Source: Methanosarcina sp. (GTDB taxonomy: Archaea; Halobacteriota; Methanosarcinia; Methanosarcinales; Methanosarcinaceae). Taken from it: 31,770 nt of DNA. The translations under genes and the position numbers were made by a program. This document shows, piece by piece, positions 6,213 to 15,209 of this stretch. How positions within the stretch are numbered: the stretch's first letter is position 1; the number at the start of each line of letters is the position of its first letter. Below the pieces are notes generated by a model. The model was not told where the DNA came from. It ran no database searches and saw only the letters and a program-made list of their open reading frames with translations. Where the stretch lies: assembly GCA_013330315.1 (NCBI GenBank), contig DUIO01000352.1, forward strand, positions 1 to 31,770, read 5' to 3'.

Positions 6213-8705
6213 TTAAGTAGCGGTCTCTCCTTTTTCTGTTTCACCCTGGGTTTGCCTGAGCCTTCTCATTTCCTTTATACGCCTGGCAATCACTTCCCCA
6301 AGGTAAAGGATGAGTGCGGCAAGAAGCACATATATTTTCAGGCTAACCGGTTCGTCTGATTCCCTCTCTGAATTTTGCCTCGCGTCTTTCAGGAGAGAGG
6401 CTCTTGCTTCTCTTTCAGTATAGATTTTACCTCCAGTTGCAGCGATAAGAGATTCAATATCTTCGTTGTGCCCGATCTCCAGATACTCAAGAGCATAATT
6501 TACTGCAAGAGGATAGCCTGAGATATCATTGATCCCGATGTTTATCGGGTTTATGCTTGCTTCATAGGTATTCCTCCCGGTAAGTGCAAGGTCAATCTGG
6601 GCTCCGTTCAACTTAAGCTGCGGGACTCCCTCATCATACATTGTAAGGGTTAAGTCGGAAGGGGTACCCAGCCATGTGTCAGGGGCTTCAACCACAGCCC
6701 CTTCTTCTGCCTGAGGGTTTGCTATTGCCCAGTTAGCCATGCCTGAAATCAGCCTGCTGTTCGTTCCGTTATACAGAATCGAAGCCCATCTGGTGCCTCC
6801 GCCCTCACCGTTGTCAGCAGTAAAGGCTGCAACACGCCCGAGGCCGAACCTCCATGTAGTGAGCACCGGCTGCCCGGTAACTGTAATGACAAGGCGCTCA
6901 GCACCGGCTTTTGGGGTAACCTGATTATATCCCGTGATAGTCGTGCCGGTAAGATTCGTGCTCCTCGTGATGAAATGGTCAGGAGAATATTCAAGAAGCG
7001 GATAAGAACCTGTGTCCTCAATTTCCTCTTCCTCGCTTTCCTCAGGAGGCTCAGCAGGTTCTTCAAATATGATTTTTGCTCTCTCGCCCATATTTATATG
7101 CTGGTAATTGGCTTCGAGCCCGAGGTCCCGCATTAGCTGCTCTGCATAGAAATTTCTCGCCTTGTCAGCCTGGGAGGGAGCAGAAGAGCGAATATGGATA
7201 AAGTAAAGGTTTACACCCATATCTCTTAGCTCTCTTGCAGCCTGAAGGCTCTGGTCATATGAACTTTCAATTCCTCCGTCGGAGATTATAATAGCATCAA
7301 GCTCACCGTCTTCGCCTTCAAACATCTGTTTTGTGATGCCAAGCCCCTGGTCAAGGGAAGTTTCAGTCTGGTTAGTCGGGGTCAATTTTGAGACTTTTTC
7401 TTCCAGAAGAGCAAGGTTATGAGGGAGACCCATAAATACGAACCCGCCTGAAACATCGTATGCCGCATTACCGAATGCTATAACGCCGACGTTTGCATCT
7501 TTTAAGTTATCGTTCCTGAGGATGTTAACTGCGTTTGACAGGATATCTCCCTGAGTACCGTGAGCAACTGTGCTTGGAGAAACATCAAGGACCAGGATTA
7601 GATTTCTCCCTCCCTTAAACTCGGAAGGTTTTGAAATTACAGGCAGTATATCTTCAAGGGAAGAATTAAGGTAATCTCCGTAATTATAAGCCTTATCTCC
7701 CCCAATGACAACAAGCCCGCCTCCATTGCTGACATAGTTTTTAATTTCCTTTACCTGAGCCTCTGAAAATGAATTTATATGCTGATTGTCAAGCACAAGA
7801 ACCTTACTATCCGTGATATTCGCTACTCCAGGATAACCATTTGAAACCGAGACTTCGTAGAGGTTGCCCAGGACTTTAGCAAGAGGAGAACCGGTCTCGT
7901 TTGTGACAAGTGTAACCTTGGGTTTAGGGATCACATAGACGGATTTGAAGAACTCATTATTAATCTCGTTTAAGTCCCCTCCTGACACGTCACTGATTTT
8001 TACACTTATGTTATGAGCGCCAAGAGTAGTGAATCCCTGATTAATCGGAATAGTATTATTCCGGGTATCCTGAGTGAACTGCCTGCTCTGGGAGATTTCT
8101 CCGTCCACGAACACTTCAAGGAAATAACTGATACTCTGATCCGATGCCTGGCGGACAACTATTTCAAACTCATTCTGGTTGTCCACAACCACTGTTTTAT
8201 CTCCGACTATCTCAACGCTGAGGTCATTTGTTTCAAGCTCTGGCTGAACAAGGTAAACCGGAGTATTCGTATTTTTTGCAAATTCCAGGGCTTCTGTCAG
8301 GTCCTTACCTGAGTTGCTGTTTCCATCGGTAACAAGAACAATCTGGTTTCCAAGCCCTGAATACTGGGTTACGGCATCTCCCAGAGAAGTTTTTTCCCCG
8401 GTCAACTGCACAAGTGTAGTAGGAGTATTTGCCGTAAGAGATTCATACAGGTCAGTACCCGTTCCTTCGGGGAAAATGCCCATGCTTGCCGTCTGGTCCT
8501 GGACAAGCACAAGCGAAGGTTCTTCTTCATTAATAGTTTGGGTAACCGTTGTATAGGGGGAAGCCAGGGCCAGGACAAGGAGAATGGCAACAAGTATTCT
8601 CCATTCCACAAGCTTCGTTTTGGTCTTCCGCAGGAGGTAAAAACCGACTATGACCACCGGGATGATCAATAAGAGCATTTCAGGGTTCTCAAGAGCTATA
8701 CTCAC
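6213..8705 (-). CDS. membrane-anchored protein with two VWA domains and a glutamine-amidotransferase-like domain (Bat-type)
   Basis: Large protein of 830 residues, last gene of the cluster. Helices at about 9-25 and 36-50 lead into a long external part. A first VWA-like domain starts at residue 64 with the degenerate metal site DQTAS (70-74). Beta-rich domains follow (about 160-260), then a class I amidotransferase-like fold (about 264-360, ending LVVIGGDKAYNYGDY). A second VWA domain carries an intact DVSPS metal site (374-378) and DAIIISDGG. An acidic stretch (EEPAEPPEESEEEEIED) precedes further beta domains and a C-terminal helix (about 795-812) with a basic tail. Its start overlaps the previous gene's stop by 4 bases, indicating translational coupling. 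Protein binding or assembly at the cell surface is inferred from VWA proteins in MoxR clusters; its actual partner is unknown. Confidence 0.85.
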   Translation of the reverse strand: MSIALENPEMLLLIIPVVIVGFYLLRKTKTKLVEWRILVAILLVLALASPYTTVTQTINEEEPSLVLVQDQTASMGIFPEGTGTDLYESLTANTPTTLVQLTGEKTSLGDAVTQYSGLGNQIVLVTDGNSNSGKDLTEALEFAKNTNTPVYLVQPELETNDLSVEIVGDKTVVVDNQNEFEIVVRQASDQSISYFLEVFVDGEISQSRQFTQDTRNNTIPINQGFTTLGAHNISVKISDVSGGDLNEINNEFFKSVYVIPKPKVTLVTNETGSPLAKVLGNLYEVSVSNGYPGVANITDSKVLVLDNQHINSFSEAQVKEIKNYVSNGGGLVVIGGDKAYNYGDYLNSSLEDILPVISKPSEFKGGRNLILVLDVSPSTVAHGTQGDILSNAVNILRNDNLKDANVGVIAFGNAAYDVSGGFVFMGLPHNLALLEEKVSKLTPTNQTETSLDQGLGITKQMFEGEDGELDAIIISDGGIESSYDQSLQAARELRDMGVNLYFIHIRSSAPSQADKARNFYAEQLMRDLGLEANYQHINMGERAKIIFEEPAEPPEESEEEEIEDTGSYPLLEYSPDHFITRSTNLTGTTITGYNQVTPKAGAERLVITVTGQPVLTTWRFGLGRVAAFTADNGEGGGTRWASILYNGTNSRLISGMANWAIANPQAEEGAVVEAPDTWLGTPSDLTLTMYDEGVPQLKLNGAQIDLALTGRNTYEASINPINIGINDISGYPLAVNYALEYLEIGHNEDIESLIAATGGKIYTEREARASLLKDARQNSERESDEPVSLKIYVLLAALILYLGEVIARRIKEMRRLRQTQGETEKGETAT

Positions 8706-10579
8706 AGTTCACCCCTCCCGCGGACGATCAGGATTTCAAGTAGCATAAGCAAAAACATGATCCCTATAAGATAATTGGTAATATCGTTTCTCGAAGTATA
8801 GGTGTCAGATCTGACAAGCCTCGGTTCGTCCTCTGCAACTGCACGGCTGATGAGGTCTGAGGCGTCTACTGTTGTATCCGATTCCCTGTCATCATACAGA
8901 TTGACCGCGATTCTCTTACCTGAAACCTCGTATATTCCTGCTTCATCAAACAGCAGGCGGTTTGTTGTCAGGGTTTTTGAAGGCGTGCGGACTTCTTCGG
9001 TTCTTGAGAGAGAAGTGAAGGTTCCGGTTTCAAGGTTATATTCCGAAATGTCTCCAATGCCTCCGAGCCATTCAACGAGTTTTATCCAGAAAACGGGGTA
9101 TTCAGGCAGGTTATGGAAGTTATTCCACGCCCCGTCACCGAGTTGGTCATTAAGCCCCATATAAAAGATAGTTCCTCTACCTGTCTGCCAGTAACTCAGC
9201 ATGGGAACACCGTTTTCCGTGGCTACAAGGGTTGTAGATCCTGTCCTTTCAGTTGCGTTCATGTACTTGCGGACCGAGATCTCTCGGGTCCTCATATTCT
9301 GCGTAATACTGCTTTTGAGAGTTTCTTCAACCTCAAGCCCATTTTCCGCCTCCTCAACTCCAATAGGCTTTACAGGCAGGATCTTAATAAGGCCAACCTC
9401 GGTTTTTTCAGGAGAAAGGGCTTCACTCGCAATGAAAACCGCATTTCCCCCGTTCCGCACATAAGTTTCTATCCTCTCCACAGAGGTATTGGCAATTGGA
9501 GTTTCTTTCTGGGCAAGTACAACAAGCGTATAATTGTCAAGGGAAGCAGGCACAGACTTTCGAATTTCAAGGTCAATATTTGGGAGCAGAGAAAGAGCTG
9601 TCTTTGAAGGCAGCTTTCCGTTATCCGTAACATAGAGGATCTTCTGCCCCGAAGTATCCGGAATAGAGATATAGGCCCTGTTATCAACAGCAAGGTCATC
9701 ATTAACCTTCAGAGTAACAGTGGTAACTCCCGGGCCCAGATTTGCAAGTTTAAACTGGTTTGTCCCACCTGCAGGTACGTTAAGCGTAAAAGCCTTTGTG
9801 GCGTTTCCAGAAATCCCTCTTCCGGTTTCTATTTGGACATTCTGGCTTTCACTTCTGTAGTTTTTGACCACGCCCGTATAGCTGTATTCCCCATCTTGGG
9901 CTTCAATCCAGCCATTAATTATTCCTGTATTCTGTGCAGGCTTTCCGACCTTTACAAAATTAACCTCAAGCCCGTAGGATTCTGCAAGATTTTTGGAAGC
10001 TACTGGGTCATCTCCGCCCCAGTTTGTAAAGTCCGAAATAACAATGATCCTGCCCCCTTCATTGGATAGAAGGCGCATACCTGTAGTGATGGCTGCGGAC
10101 AGGTCGGCAGTGCCTGCTCCCGGATTCACTTTATCAAATATTTCTCCGGCAGCCGAAGCGCTTCCGCCTTCGAGGGCAAGCTGAGGAGTGCTGGAAGCAA
10201 GGATTATACTGTTTTTCTTGCTCACATAACCGTCAGCAATTCTAACCGCATCTTCAAAACGGGAACCGACCTGCATGCTTGCCGAAGTATCAAGGACTAG
10301 CACTGTATGCTCACCGCTAAGTGGCTCTTCTGAAGTATAATAATAACCTGCAGCGCCGATGGAAAGAAGGATAAGCATGAGAAGCTGAATCAGGAAAAGG
10401 GGGTCCTGAACTATTTTAGTGAGAGAAGCATAAACCCTTTTTCGTTCCCTTTCAAGCTTGAGGACAAACATTAAAGAGGGAACCGAAAGCACAGCTGGCT
10501 TTGGGCGGAGCATGTAAATAATAATAAGCGGGATGACACTCAGGAGAGCGGCAAGAGCAAGGGGGTTTTGAAAAGGCAT
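8702..10579 (-). CDS. BatA-type membrane protein with VWA domain
   Basis: Protein of 625 residues. It starts with the aerotolerance-regulator N-terminal block (MPFQNPLALAALLSVIPLII, a helix at 8-25, then PSLMFVLKLERERKR) and a second helix (about 58-80). A VWA domain follows with the metal site DTSAS (97-101), then amidotransferase-like and beta-rich segments. A C-terminal helix (about 600-618, IGIMFLLMLLEILIV) ends in a basic tail, so the bulk faces outside. Two bases separate its start from the stop of the DUF58 gene, and its end overlaps the next gene by 4 bases, so the three form one transcription unit. In bacteria the equivalent genes sit next to moxR and are linked to stress tolerance or complex assembly. 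The archaeal role is not established. Confidence 0.87.
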   Translation of the reverse strand: MPFQNPLALAALLSVIPLIIIYMLRPKPAVLSVPSLMFVLKLERERKRVYASLTKIVQDPLFLIQLLMLILLSIGAAGYYYTSEEPLSGEHTVLVLDTSASMQVGSRFEDAVRIADGYVSKKNSIILASSTPQLALEGGSASAAGEIFDKVNPGAGTADLSAAITTGMRLLSNEGGRIIVISDFTNWGGDDPVASKNLAESYGLEVNFVKVGKPAQNTGIINGWIEAQDGEYSYTGVVKNYRSESQNVQIETGRGISGNATKAFTLNVPAGGTNQFKLANLGPGVTTVTLKVNDDLAVDNRAYISIPDTSGQKILYVTDNGKLPSKTALSLLPNIDLEIRKSVPASLDNYTLVVLAQKETPIANTSVERIETYVRNGGNAVFIASEALSPEKTEVGLIKILPVKPIGVEEAENGLEVEETLKSSITQNMRTREISVRKYMNATERTGSTTLVATENGVPMLSYWQTGRGTIFYMGLNDQLGDGAWNNFHNLPEYPVFWIKLVEWLGGIGDISEYNLETGTFTSLSRTEEVRTPSKTLTTNRLLFDEAGIYEVSGKRIAVNLYDDRESDTTVDASDLISRAVAEDEPRLVRSDTYTSRNDITNYLIGIMFLLMLLEILIVRGRGEL

Positions 10580-10581
10580 TA

Positions 10582-11463
10582 TTAGCGTCTCCTTCTCCTG
10601 ATCGTATGGTAGAAAGCATTGAAGACAGGAGTGTCGGTAGTAAAGGTATAAAACTCAGCTCCCACTTTCATGCAGGTCTTTTTAATCCTTGCACTGTGGT
10701 CGTCAAGTTTCTGTGTATAACGTTCCTTGAACTTTTCACTGATATATGTTCTTACATCTTCCCCTGTCTCAAGGTCCACCAGCTTGCTGTTTCCCTGAAG
10801 AGGAAATTCTTTTTCCGTGGGATCAAGCACCTGAATAACAATAAGGTCATGGTCTGAAAGCCTGTAAAGAGCTGTGTCTATTGCCTGCGGATCCTGCATG
10901 AAGTCAGAAATAAGAATTACGAGAGATCTCGATTTGATCTCCCGGCTGTATTTTATAACAGCCTCTCCGATAGAGGTCCCACCGGACAGTTCAAGTTCGC
11001 TGAGCCGGTCAATTGCCCTCAAAAGGTTTTTCTTACCTCTTCTGGGCTTATTGATATTGACTTCTTCCGTAAAAGTAGATATGGCAAACCTGTCATTATA
11101 TTTGGTTACCATATAGGCAAAACCCGCAGCAAGCATAGCTGAGTATTCGAATTTTGAGGTCCCTTTTTCAGGGTAGTCCATGCTTTTGCTGGCGTCAAGA
11201 AGAATATGGGTTGTAAGGGTCTTCTCTTCTTCAAACTGCCTTACATAGAGCTTTTCAGTCCTTGCATAAGCCTTCCAGTCTATATCTTTCAAAGCGTCGC
11301 TTGAGTCGTATTCTCTGAACCCGATAGTATCTATGCCATGTCCGCTTCGAGTCGACGGACGGTTTCCGGCATAGACGGTGGATACTCTCTTCCTGACCGA
11401 AAAAGTGAAGCTGTCAAGTTGCCTGAAAAAGTCCGTTTCGATTTTTTGTTTTGTGCGAGTCAT
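10582..11463 (-). CDS. DUF58 / VWA-like protein
   Basis: Soluble protein of 293 residues of the DUF58 family, the standard partner of MoxR ATPases. The signature block is at about residues 34-75 (GNRPSTRSGHGIDTIGFREY, then SDALKDIDWKAYARTEKLYV). The VWA-type metal site is DASKS (90-94), and LVILISDF is the later acidic strand. No membrane segment is seen, so it is cytoplasmic and probably links the MoxR ATPase to the two membrane-anchored VWA proteins encoded immediately downstream. The gap from moxR is 181 bases and codes for nothing obvious. The Shine-Dalgarno signal is weak. Confidence 0.92.
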   Translation of the reverse strand: MTRTKQKIETDFFRQLDSFTFSVRKRVSTVYAGNRPSTRSGHGIDTIGFREYDSSDALKDIDWKAYARTEKLYVRQFEEEKTLTTHILLDASKSMDYPEKGTSKFEYSAMLAAGFAYMVTKYNDRFAISTFTEEVNINKPRRGKKNLLRAIDRLSELELSGGTSIGEAVIKYSREIKSRSLVILISDFMQDPQAIDTALYRLSDHDLIVIQVLDPTEKEFPLQGNSKLVDLETGEDVRTYISEKFKERYTQKLDDHSARIKKTCMKVGAEFYTFTTDTPVFNAFYHTIRRRRR

Positions 11464-11644
11464 TCTGGATCGTCAACCGAAAAGCCCGGTTCTGCCGGAC
11501 CTGAAAAACCCTGAGGTTATAATTATTTTCTATATTCTCTGCGGTATTGCCCTGAACCCCTGCTTGAGACAGGTCTTTCAGACTTTACAGATATCAAATT
11601 TCAACGGGATCTGTTATATTTTATTTATGGGTTCTTTAGCCGTT

Positions 11645-12619
11645 TCATTTAACTTTTTTGAGAATTTCTTCGACGGCTTCGTCAGGAGTCATCCCGCTTC
11701 GTTCTGCTTCGAAGGTGAGAATTAGTCTGTGGCGGAGGACCGGGTAAGCCATGTAATCAACATCCTCTTTGCTTACGAAGTTTCTGCCCTGGATCAGGGC
11801 TCTTGCTTTTGCTGCAAGGATAAGACCGATGGATGCGCGGGGAGAAGCGCCATATTCTATATGTTCCTTGTCTTTCCGGGTCATCGATACAATAGAAAGG
11901 ACACGCTGCTTCAGTTCTTCGGAAATAGGAACCTGGCGGGTGAGTTTCTGCAATTCGAGAAGTGTGGATTTGTCCAGTCCCTTGGTAATTGTTGGGGTTT
12001 CGGACTTTGTATAACGGTTTATAATCTCCATTTCTTCTTCAAAGGACGGGTAATCTACAAGGATCTTTAAAAGGAAGCGGTCTAACTGGGCTTCAGGAAG
12101 GGGGTAAGTTCCTTCCATTTCTATGGGGTTCTGGGTGGCAAGGATAAAGAAGGGACGATCAAGAAGGAAAGTATCGTTTCCTACCGTAACCTGTTTTTCC
12201 TGCATAGCTTCAAGCAGGGCTGACTGGGTCTTAGGGGAAGCACGATTGACTTCATCTGCGAGCACGATGTTTGCAAAGACAGGTCCCGGTTCAAACCTGA
12301 ACTCTTTTTTGTTATCTTTTTCCTGAATTACATTGGTCCCTGTAATGTCAGAAGGCATCAGGTCAGGGGTACATTGAATTCTGCTGAACTTCAGGTTCAT
12401 TGCCTGTGATATTGTGGAGATCATCAGGGTTTTTCCAAGTCCGGGGTTGCTTTCCACAAGGGCATGCCCTTCACAGAGGATTGAGATAATGATCTGTTCT
12501 ACTACCCTGTTCTGACCCACTATGACATTTCCTATCTCTTCAAAGAAACTTTTAAAAATCCTGCCTGCGTTCTGGTAGGTCGTGGAGGCCTGCCCTGAAT
12601 CGGTATTATTCTCACTCAT
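11645..12619 (-). CDS. MoxR-family AAA+ ATPase
   Basis: ATPase of 324 residues that, in this family, acts as a chaperone-like motor for VWA proteins. Walker A is SNPGLGKT (57-64), Walker B VLADE (119-123), sensor 1 ATQNP (161-165), with the MoxR-typical EMEGTYPLPEAQLDRFLL following and the lid domain to residue 324 (SPRASIGLILAAKARAL). Start chosen at 12619 because GGGTGA lies 7-8 bases upstream and the protein then begins MSENNTDSG. An in-frame ATG at 12727 would add 36 unrelated residues. It is second in the Bat-type cluster, with a 233-base gap upstream that contains TATA-like sequence, so it may also have its own promoter. Confidence 0.93.
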   Translation of the reverse strand: MSENNTDSGQASTTYQNAGRIFKSFFEEIGNVIVGQNRVVEQIIISILCEGHALVESNPGLGKTLMISTISQAMNLKFSRIQCTPDLMPSDITGTNVIQEKDNKKEFRFEPGPVFANIVLADEVNRASPKTQSALLEAMQEKQVTVGNDTFLLDRPFFILATQNPIEMEGTYPLPEAQLDRFLLKILVDYPSFEEEMEIINRYTKSETPTITKGLDKSTLLELQKLTRQVPISEELKQRVLSIVSMTRKDKEHIEYGASPRASIGLILAAKARALIQGRNFVSKEDVDYMAYPVLRHRLILTFEAERSGMTPDEAVEEILKKVK

Positions 12620-12852
12620 GTCTGCTTCACCCTTCAAATGCTGTTTTTGCGGAGTCCGATGCCCGCTCTGCTGAACCTTACTCGTTTCTGCAACAGAATG
12701 CCTTTTAAAAACAGCCTGTAGATTCAAAACTGCTTTCCAATGATTCTTAATTAAACTGGATACAGGTAAGTTTGACTGAAATTTAATATTTGAACGATTT
12801 TTGAATAATCAGGATAAATTTTTATTAACTTTTATCAGTTATTATACAAACT

Positions 12853-13743
12853 TTATTCTTCTGCGAGCTGTTCAAAGTAAGTCTGGATAACACTCCTGTA
12901 CCCTTCTGGCAGGTTATCATAATAAGCCTGAGAAGCGATGGCTTCAGGGTTGTAAATATCCGACTGAATAAACGATCCGTTATCCTGCTGTCCTTCTTCC
13001 TGGCTCGTAAAGCCCTGTCCCGCACCAGGGGGTATCTTTAAGTCTACGTCCTTGCCTTCAACTACAATAACGGCAGGCTCTCCAAAAAGCTCTTCATTGC
13101 TCGGGTTTGCCGAAGTCCCGCCATCCTCCTCTACGGAAACAAGATCCGAACCTGAACCCGGGAAAGGGATACTTTCGATTACTTCATTGAAATCCGTGGG
13201 ACTGAAAGTTGTCTGGTACCCGGTTTGGGCAACATATGCCAGAACCGCAACGGCAAATACGGTTACCAGAACATTCTTTGCAAGTTTCTTCCTGTCAAGG
13301 AAGACAGAAGATTTTACCGGCTTGGAATCAATTATGACGCTGCCTATGAGGTCGCGCACAATAATATTGTCCGTATCCCTATTGTCATAAGCCGTCCTCA
13401 TCCGTTCTCGCAGTTCAGGGTATTTCTCTTCGATCAGTGAAATTGCATCCTTTTTTTCAGACCTGTAATACCTGACTGCCGTAAATATAAGAGAAAAGAT
13501 AAAGGCAAGAATAACGAGCCCAAGGGTCTCAAAAATAACTTCGGAACCAAGAATGCTGTATTTCGAGCCGGTATAAGGCTCGAAAGTGCTAAACATAAGA
13601 AATATATCTCTCATGTTGAGGAGCACGAAAAGGGCATAGAGAACCAGAAACGCTGCAAGAAGGTCTGCAAAAACATAGAGTCCTCTATATTTCTTCAGAA
13701 CCGATTCGTGTTTTTTTACGATATTTTCAATCTCCAGAGCCAT
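12853..13743 (-). CDS. membrane protein of unknown function, first gene of the Bat-type cluster
   Basis: I do not recognise the family. The protein has 296 residues: a coiled charged start, two helices (about 24-44 and 67-90), a cytoplasmic-looking segment rich in Lys/Glu (EEKYPELRERMRTAYDNRDTDN), a third helix (about 155-172), and an external acidic, Gly/Ser-rich tail ending in a helical QAYYDNLPEGYRSVIQTYFEQLAEE. The start at 13743 (MALEIENIV) has GGGAG six bases upstream; the in-frame ATG at 13812 lacks a ribosome site. The layout resembles the DUF4175-like membrane proteins that accompany MoxR/Bat genes elsewhere, but that is only an analogy. Confidence 0.75.
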   Translation of the reverse strand: MALEIENIVKKHESVLKKYRGLYVFADLLAAFLVLYALFVLLNMRDIFLMFSTFEPYTGSKYSILGSEVIFETLGLVILAFIFSLIFTAVRYYRSEKKDAISLIEEKYPELRERMRTAYDNRDTDNIIVRDLIGSVIIDSKPVKSSVFLDRKKLAKNVLVTVFAVAVLAYVAQTGYQTTFSPTDFNEVIESIPFPGSGSDLVSVEEDGGTSANPSNEELFGEPAVIVVEGKDVDLKIPPGAGQGFTSQEEGQQDNGSFIQSDIYNPEAIASQAYYDNLPEGYRSVIQTYFEQLAEE

Positions 13744-14072
13744 TCTGCTCCCTTCTGCAACCGGAAACCCGGGAGTTATCATATTTAAGAGTGTTATATA
13801 AAGGCGCATCAAAACATGCTAATATAGTATAGGGAGATATTAGAGAAAGATACTATATAAAGGTACTATATAAAGCTAAGGTACATTTTCCGGATACGGA
13901 TTCCCTTCATAAGTGCCTTCCGCAACATATCTGCGTCGGAATACGTTTATATCAGATTTATTTCCCGAATCCAGGGCCTTTTCTGAACCTTAAGGATTCT
14001 GACTATCTGGAAGTCCGGGTAACCTGCAGTAAACTCTTCTGACGGGGACCATTCATTAATAACTATTCATTA
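13744..14072. other. 329-bp intergenic region between the Bat-type cluster and prephenate dehydratase
   Basis: It contains the tandem TATA boxes noted separately and ordinary AT-rich sequence after the prephenate dehydratase stop. I see no gene or RNA here. Confidence 0.5.
13850..13875 (-). promoter_or_regulatory. tandem TATA boxes upstream of the Bat-type cluster
   Basis: Two consecutive 13-bp copies, ATACTATATAAAG and GTACTATATAAAG on the plus strand, read CTTTATATAGTA on the minus strand, each a good TATA box about 107-132 bases before the start at 13743. A third TATA-like CTTTATATAA lies nearer the gene (about 13795-13804). This suggests alternative or duplicated promoters for the cluster. 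Confidence 0.45.
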
Positions 14073-15068
14073 TCATGTCTCTTTGTTCGCGCTTTTCAGG
14101 CTTGAATTCTTGAAAGCAGGGTATGAACCCAGTACTTTCAATGTACTGGATTTTGATTTCGTGCCAGCCTTTGATTTTATATCTTCTAAGGCATCTTTTA
14201 TAAGTGCATCGCTTGTATGACCCTCAAAGTCGATATAGAAATAGTAGTCTCCGAGCTCTTTTTTAGAAGGTCTTGACTCTATTTTTGTGAGATTAATTCC
14301 TCTTTTTGCAAAAGCTCCCAGAAGTTCATATAATGCTCCTGGTCTATCTTTTTCCAGATACACAATAAGAGAAGTTTTGCAGGCAGAAAGGCTGACTTCT
14401 TTATCTTCTTTTTTTTGTCCGGAACACAAATTATATTCATCTTTCATACCGCATATTGAGTCCGATTTCCCGCCAGTTCCGCCGGATTCCGCACCCTGCC
14501 GGGTTTGCTCCGGTGAAATCTTTTCCCCAGCTCTTAAAACAAGAAAACGAGTGTAGTTTTCCTTCCTGTCCTGGACATTTGAGAGCAGGATCCTGAGACC
14601 GTAGCGCTCTGCAGCTTCCGGAGATGCAATTGCTGCCATTTCTTCAAATTCTCCCGCCAGCCTGGCTGCATGGGAGGTACTGCCCGTACTCCTGAGTTCA
14701 GCTGCAGGAAAATGTTCTTTCAAAAAATGCCTGCACTGGGCAAGGCCCTGGGGGTGAGAAAGAATGACTCTGATTTTCTCAGGGCCGCCTTTTGACAGAA
14801 GGCAATGCTCGATCTTGACAACAATTTCTCCAATAATAACAGCACCGTCTTCAAGAAGTAGGTCGAGGGTAACGCCTACCGAACCTTCAATGGAGTTCTC
14901 TACAGGGATTACGGAGATATCCGCTTTTCCTTTGATTGCAGCCAGAAATGCATCTTCTATGTCTGCGAAGTACCTGAGCTCTGCATCCCTGATACCATTT
15001 TTCAGAACCCATAGTTTTGCAGCTCTTTCCGAATACGAGCCTTCCGGCCCCATTACACCTAAAATCAT
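14073..15068 (-). CDS. pheA: prephenate dehydratase with ACT domain
   Basis: Converts prephenate to phenylpyruvate in phenylalanine synthesis. The 331-residue protein has the dehydratase domain at 1-180: MGPEGSYSE at the start, IPVENSIEGSV (54-64), the catalytic TRF motif (173-175), and RTG/STSHAA-type substrate-binding residues near 126-134. The regulatory ACT domain is at about 232-310, with GALYELL (244-250) and the phenylalanine-binding ESRP motif (264-267), so feedback inhibition by phenylalanine is expected. Between the domains is a 45-residue low-complexity linker (about 185-230, Gly/Ser/Lys-rich with three Cys) that is longer than usual. No chorismate mutase is fused. The regulator gene upstream is on the same strand, 141 bases away. 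Confidence 0.95.
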   Translation of the reverse strand: MILGVMGPEGSYSERAAKLWVLKNGIRDAELRYFADIEDAFLAAIKGKADISVIPVENSIEGSVGVTLDLLLEDGAVIIGEIVVKIEHCLLSKGGPEKIRVILSHPQGLAQCRHFLKEHFPAAELRSTGSTSHAARLAGEFEEMAAIASPEAAERYGLRILLSNVQDRKENYTRFLVLRAGEKISPEQTRQGAESGGTGGKSDSICGMKDEYNLCSGQKKEDKEVSLSACKTSLIVYLEKDRPGALYELLGAFAKRGINLTKIESRPSKKELGDYYFYIDFEGHTSDALIKDALEDIKSKAGTKSKSSTLKVLGSYPAFKNSSLKSANKET

Positions 15069-15209
15069 CTGAAGGTTAATTGGAGGGATGGTAATAATAA
15101 TTTTTGATTACCGAATAACAGTTGAGTCTTGTGAAGGCTGAAACTTGAATCTGAAGTTTAAGAAAAAAAACTGTTCCCGGAGCGAAGGATAGTTAAAAGG
15201 CGTAAGTTT

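Noticed and set aside
5999..6244. Open frame on the minus strand with repeated Phe/Pro/Cys/Leu residues
   Set aside because: It is the translation of the 11-bp A-tract array and has no independent coding signal.
11378..11725. 115-codon plus-strand frame across the moxR-DUF58 gap
   Set aside because: It overlaps both real minus-strand genes and shows no family features.
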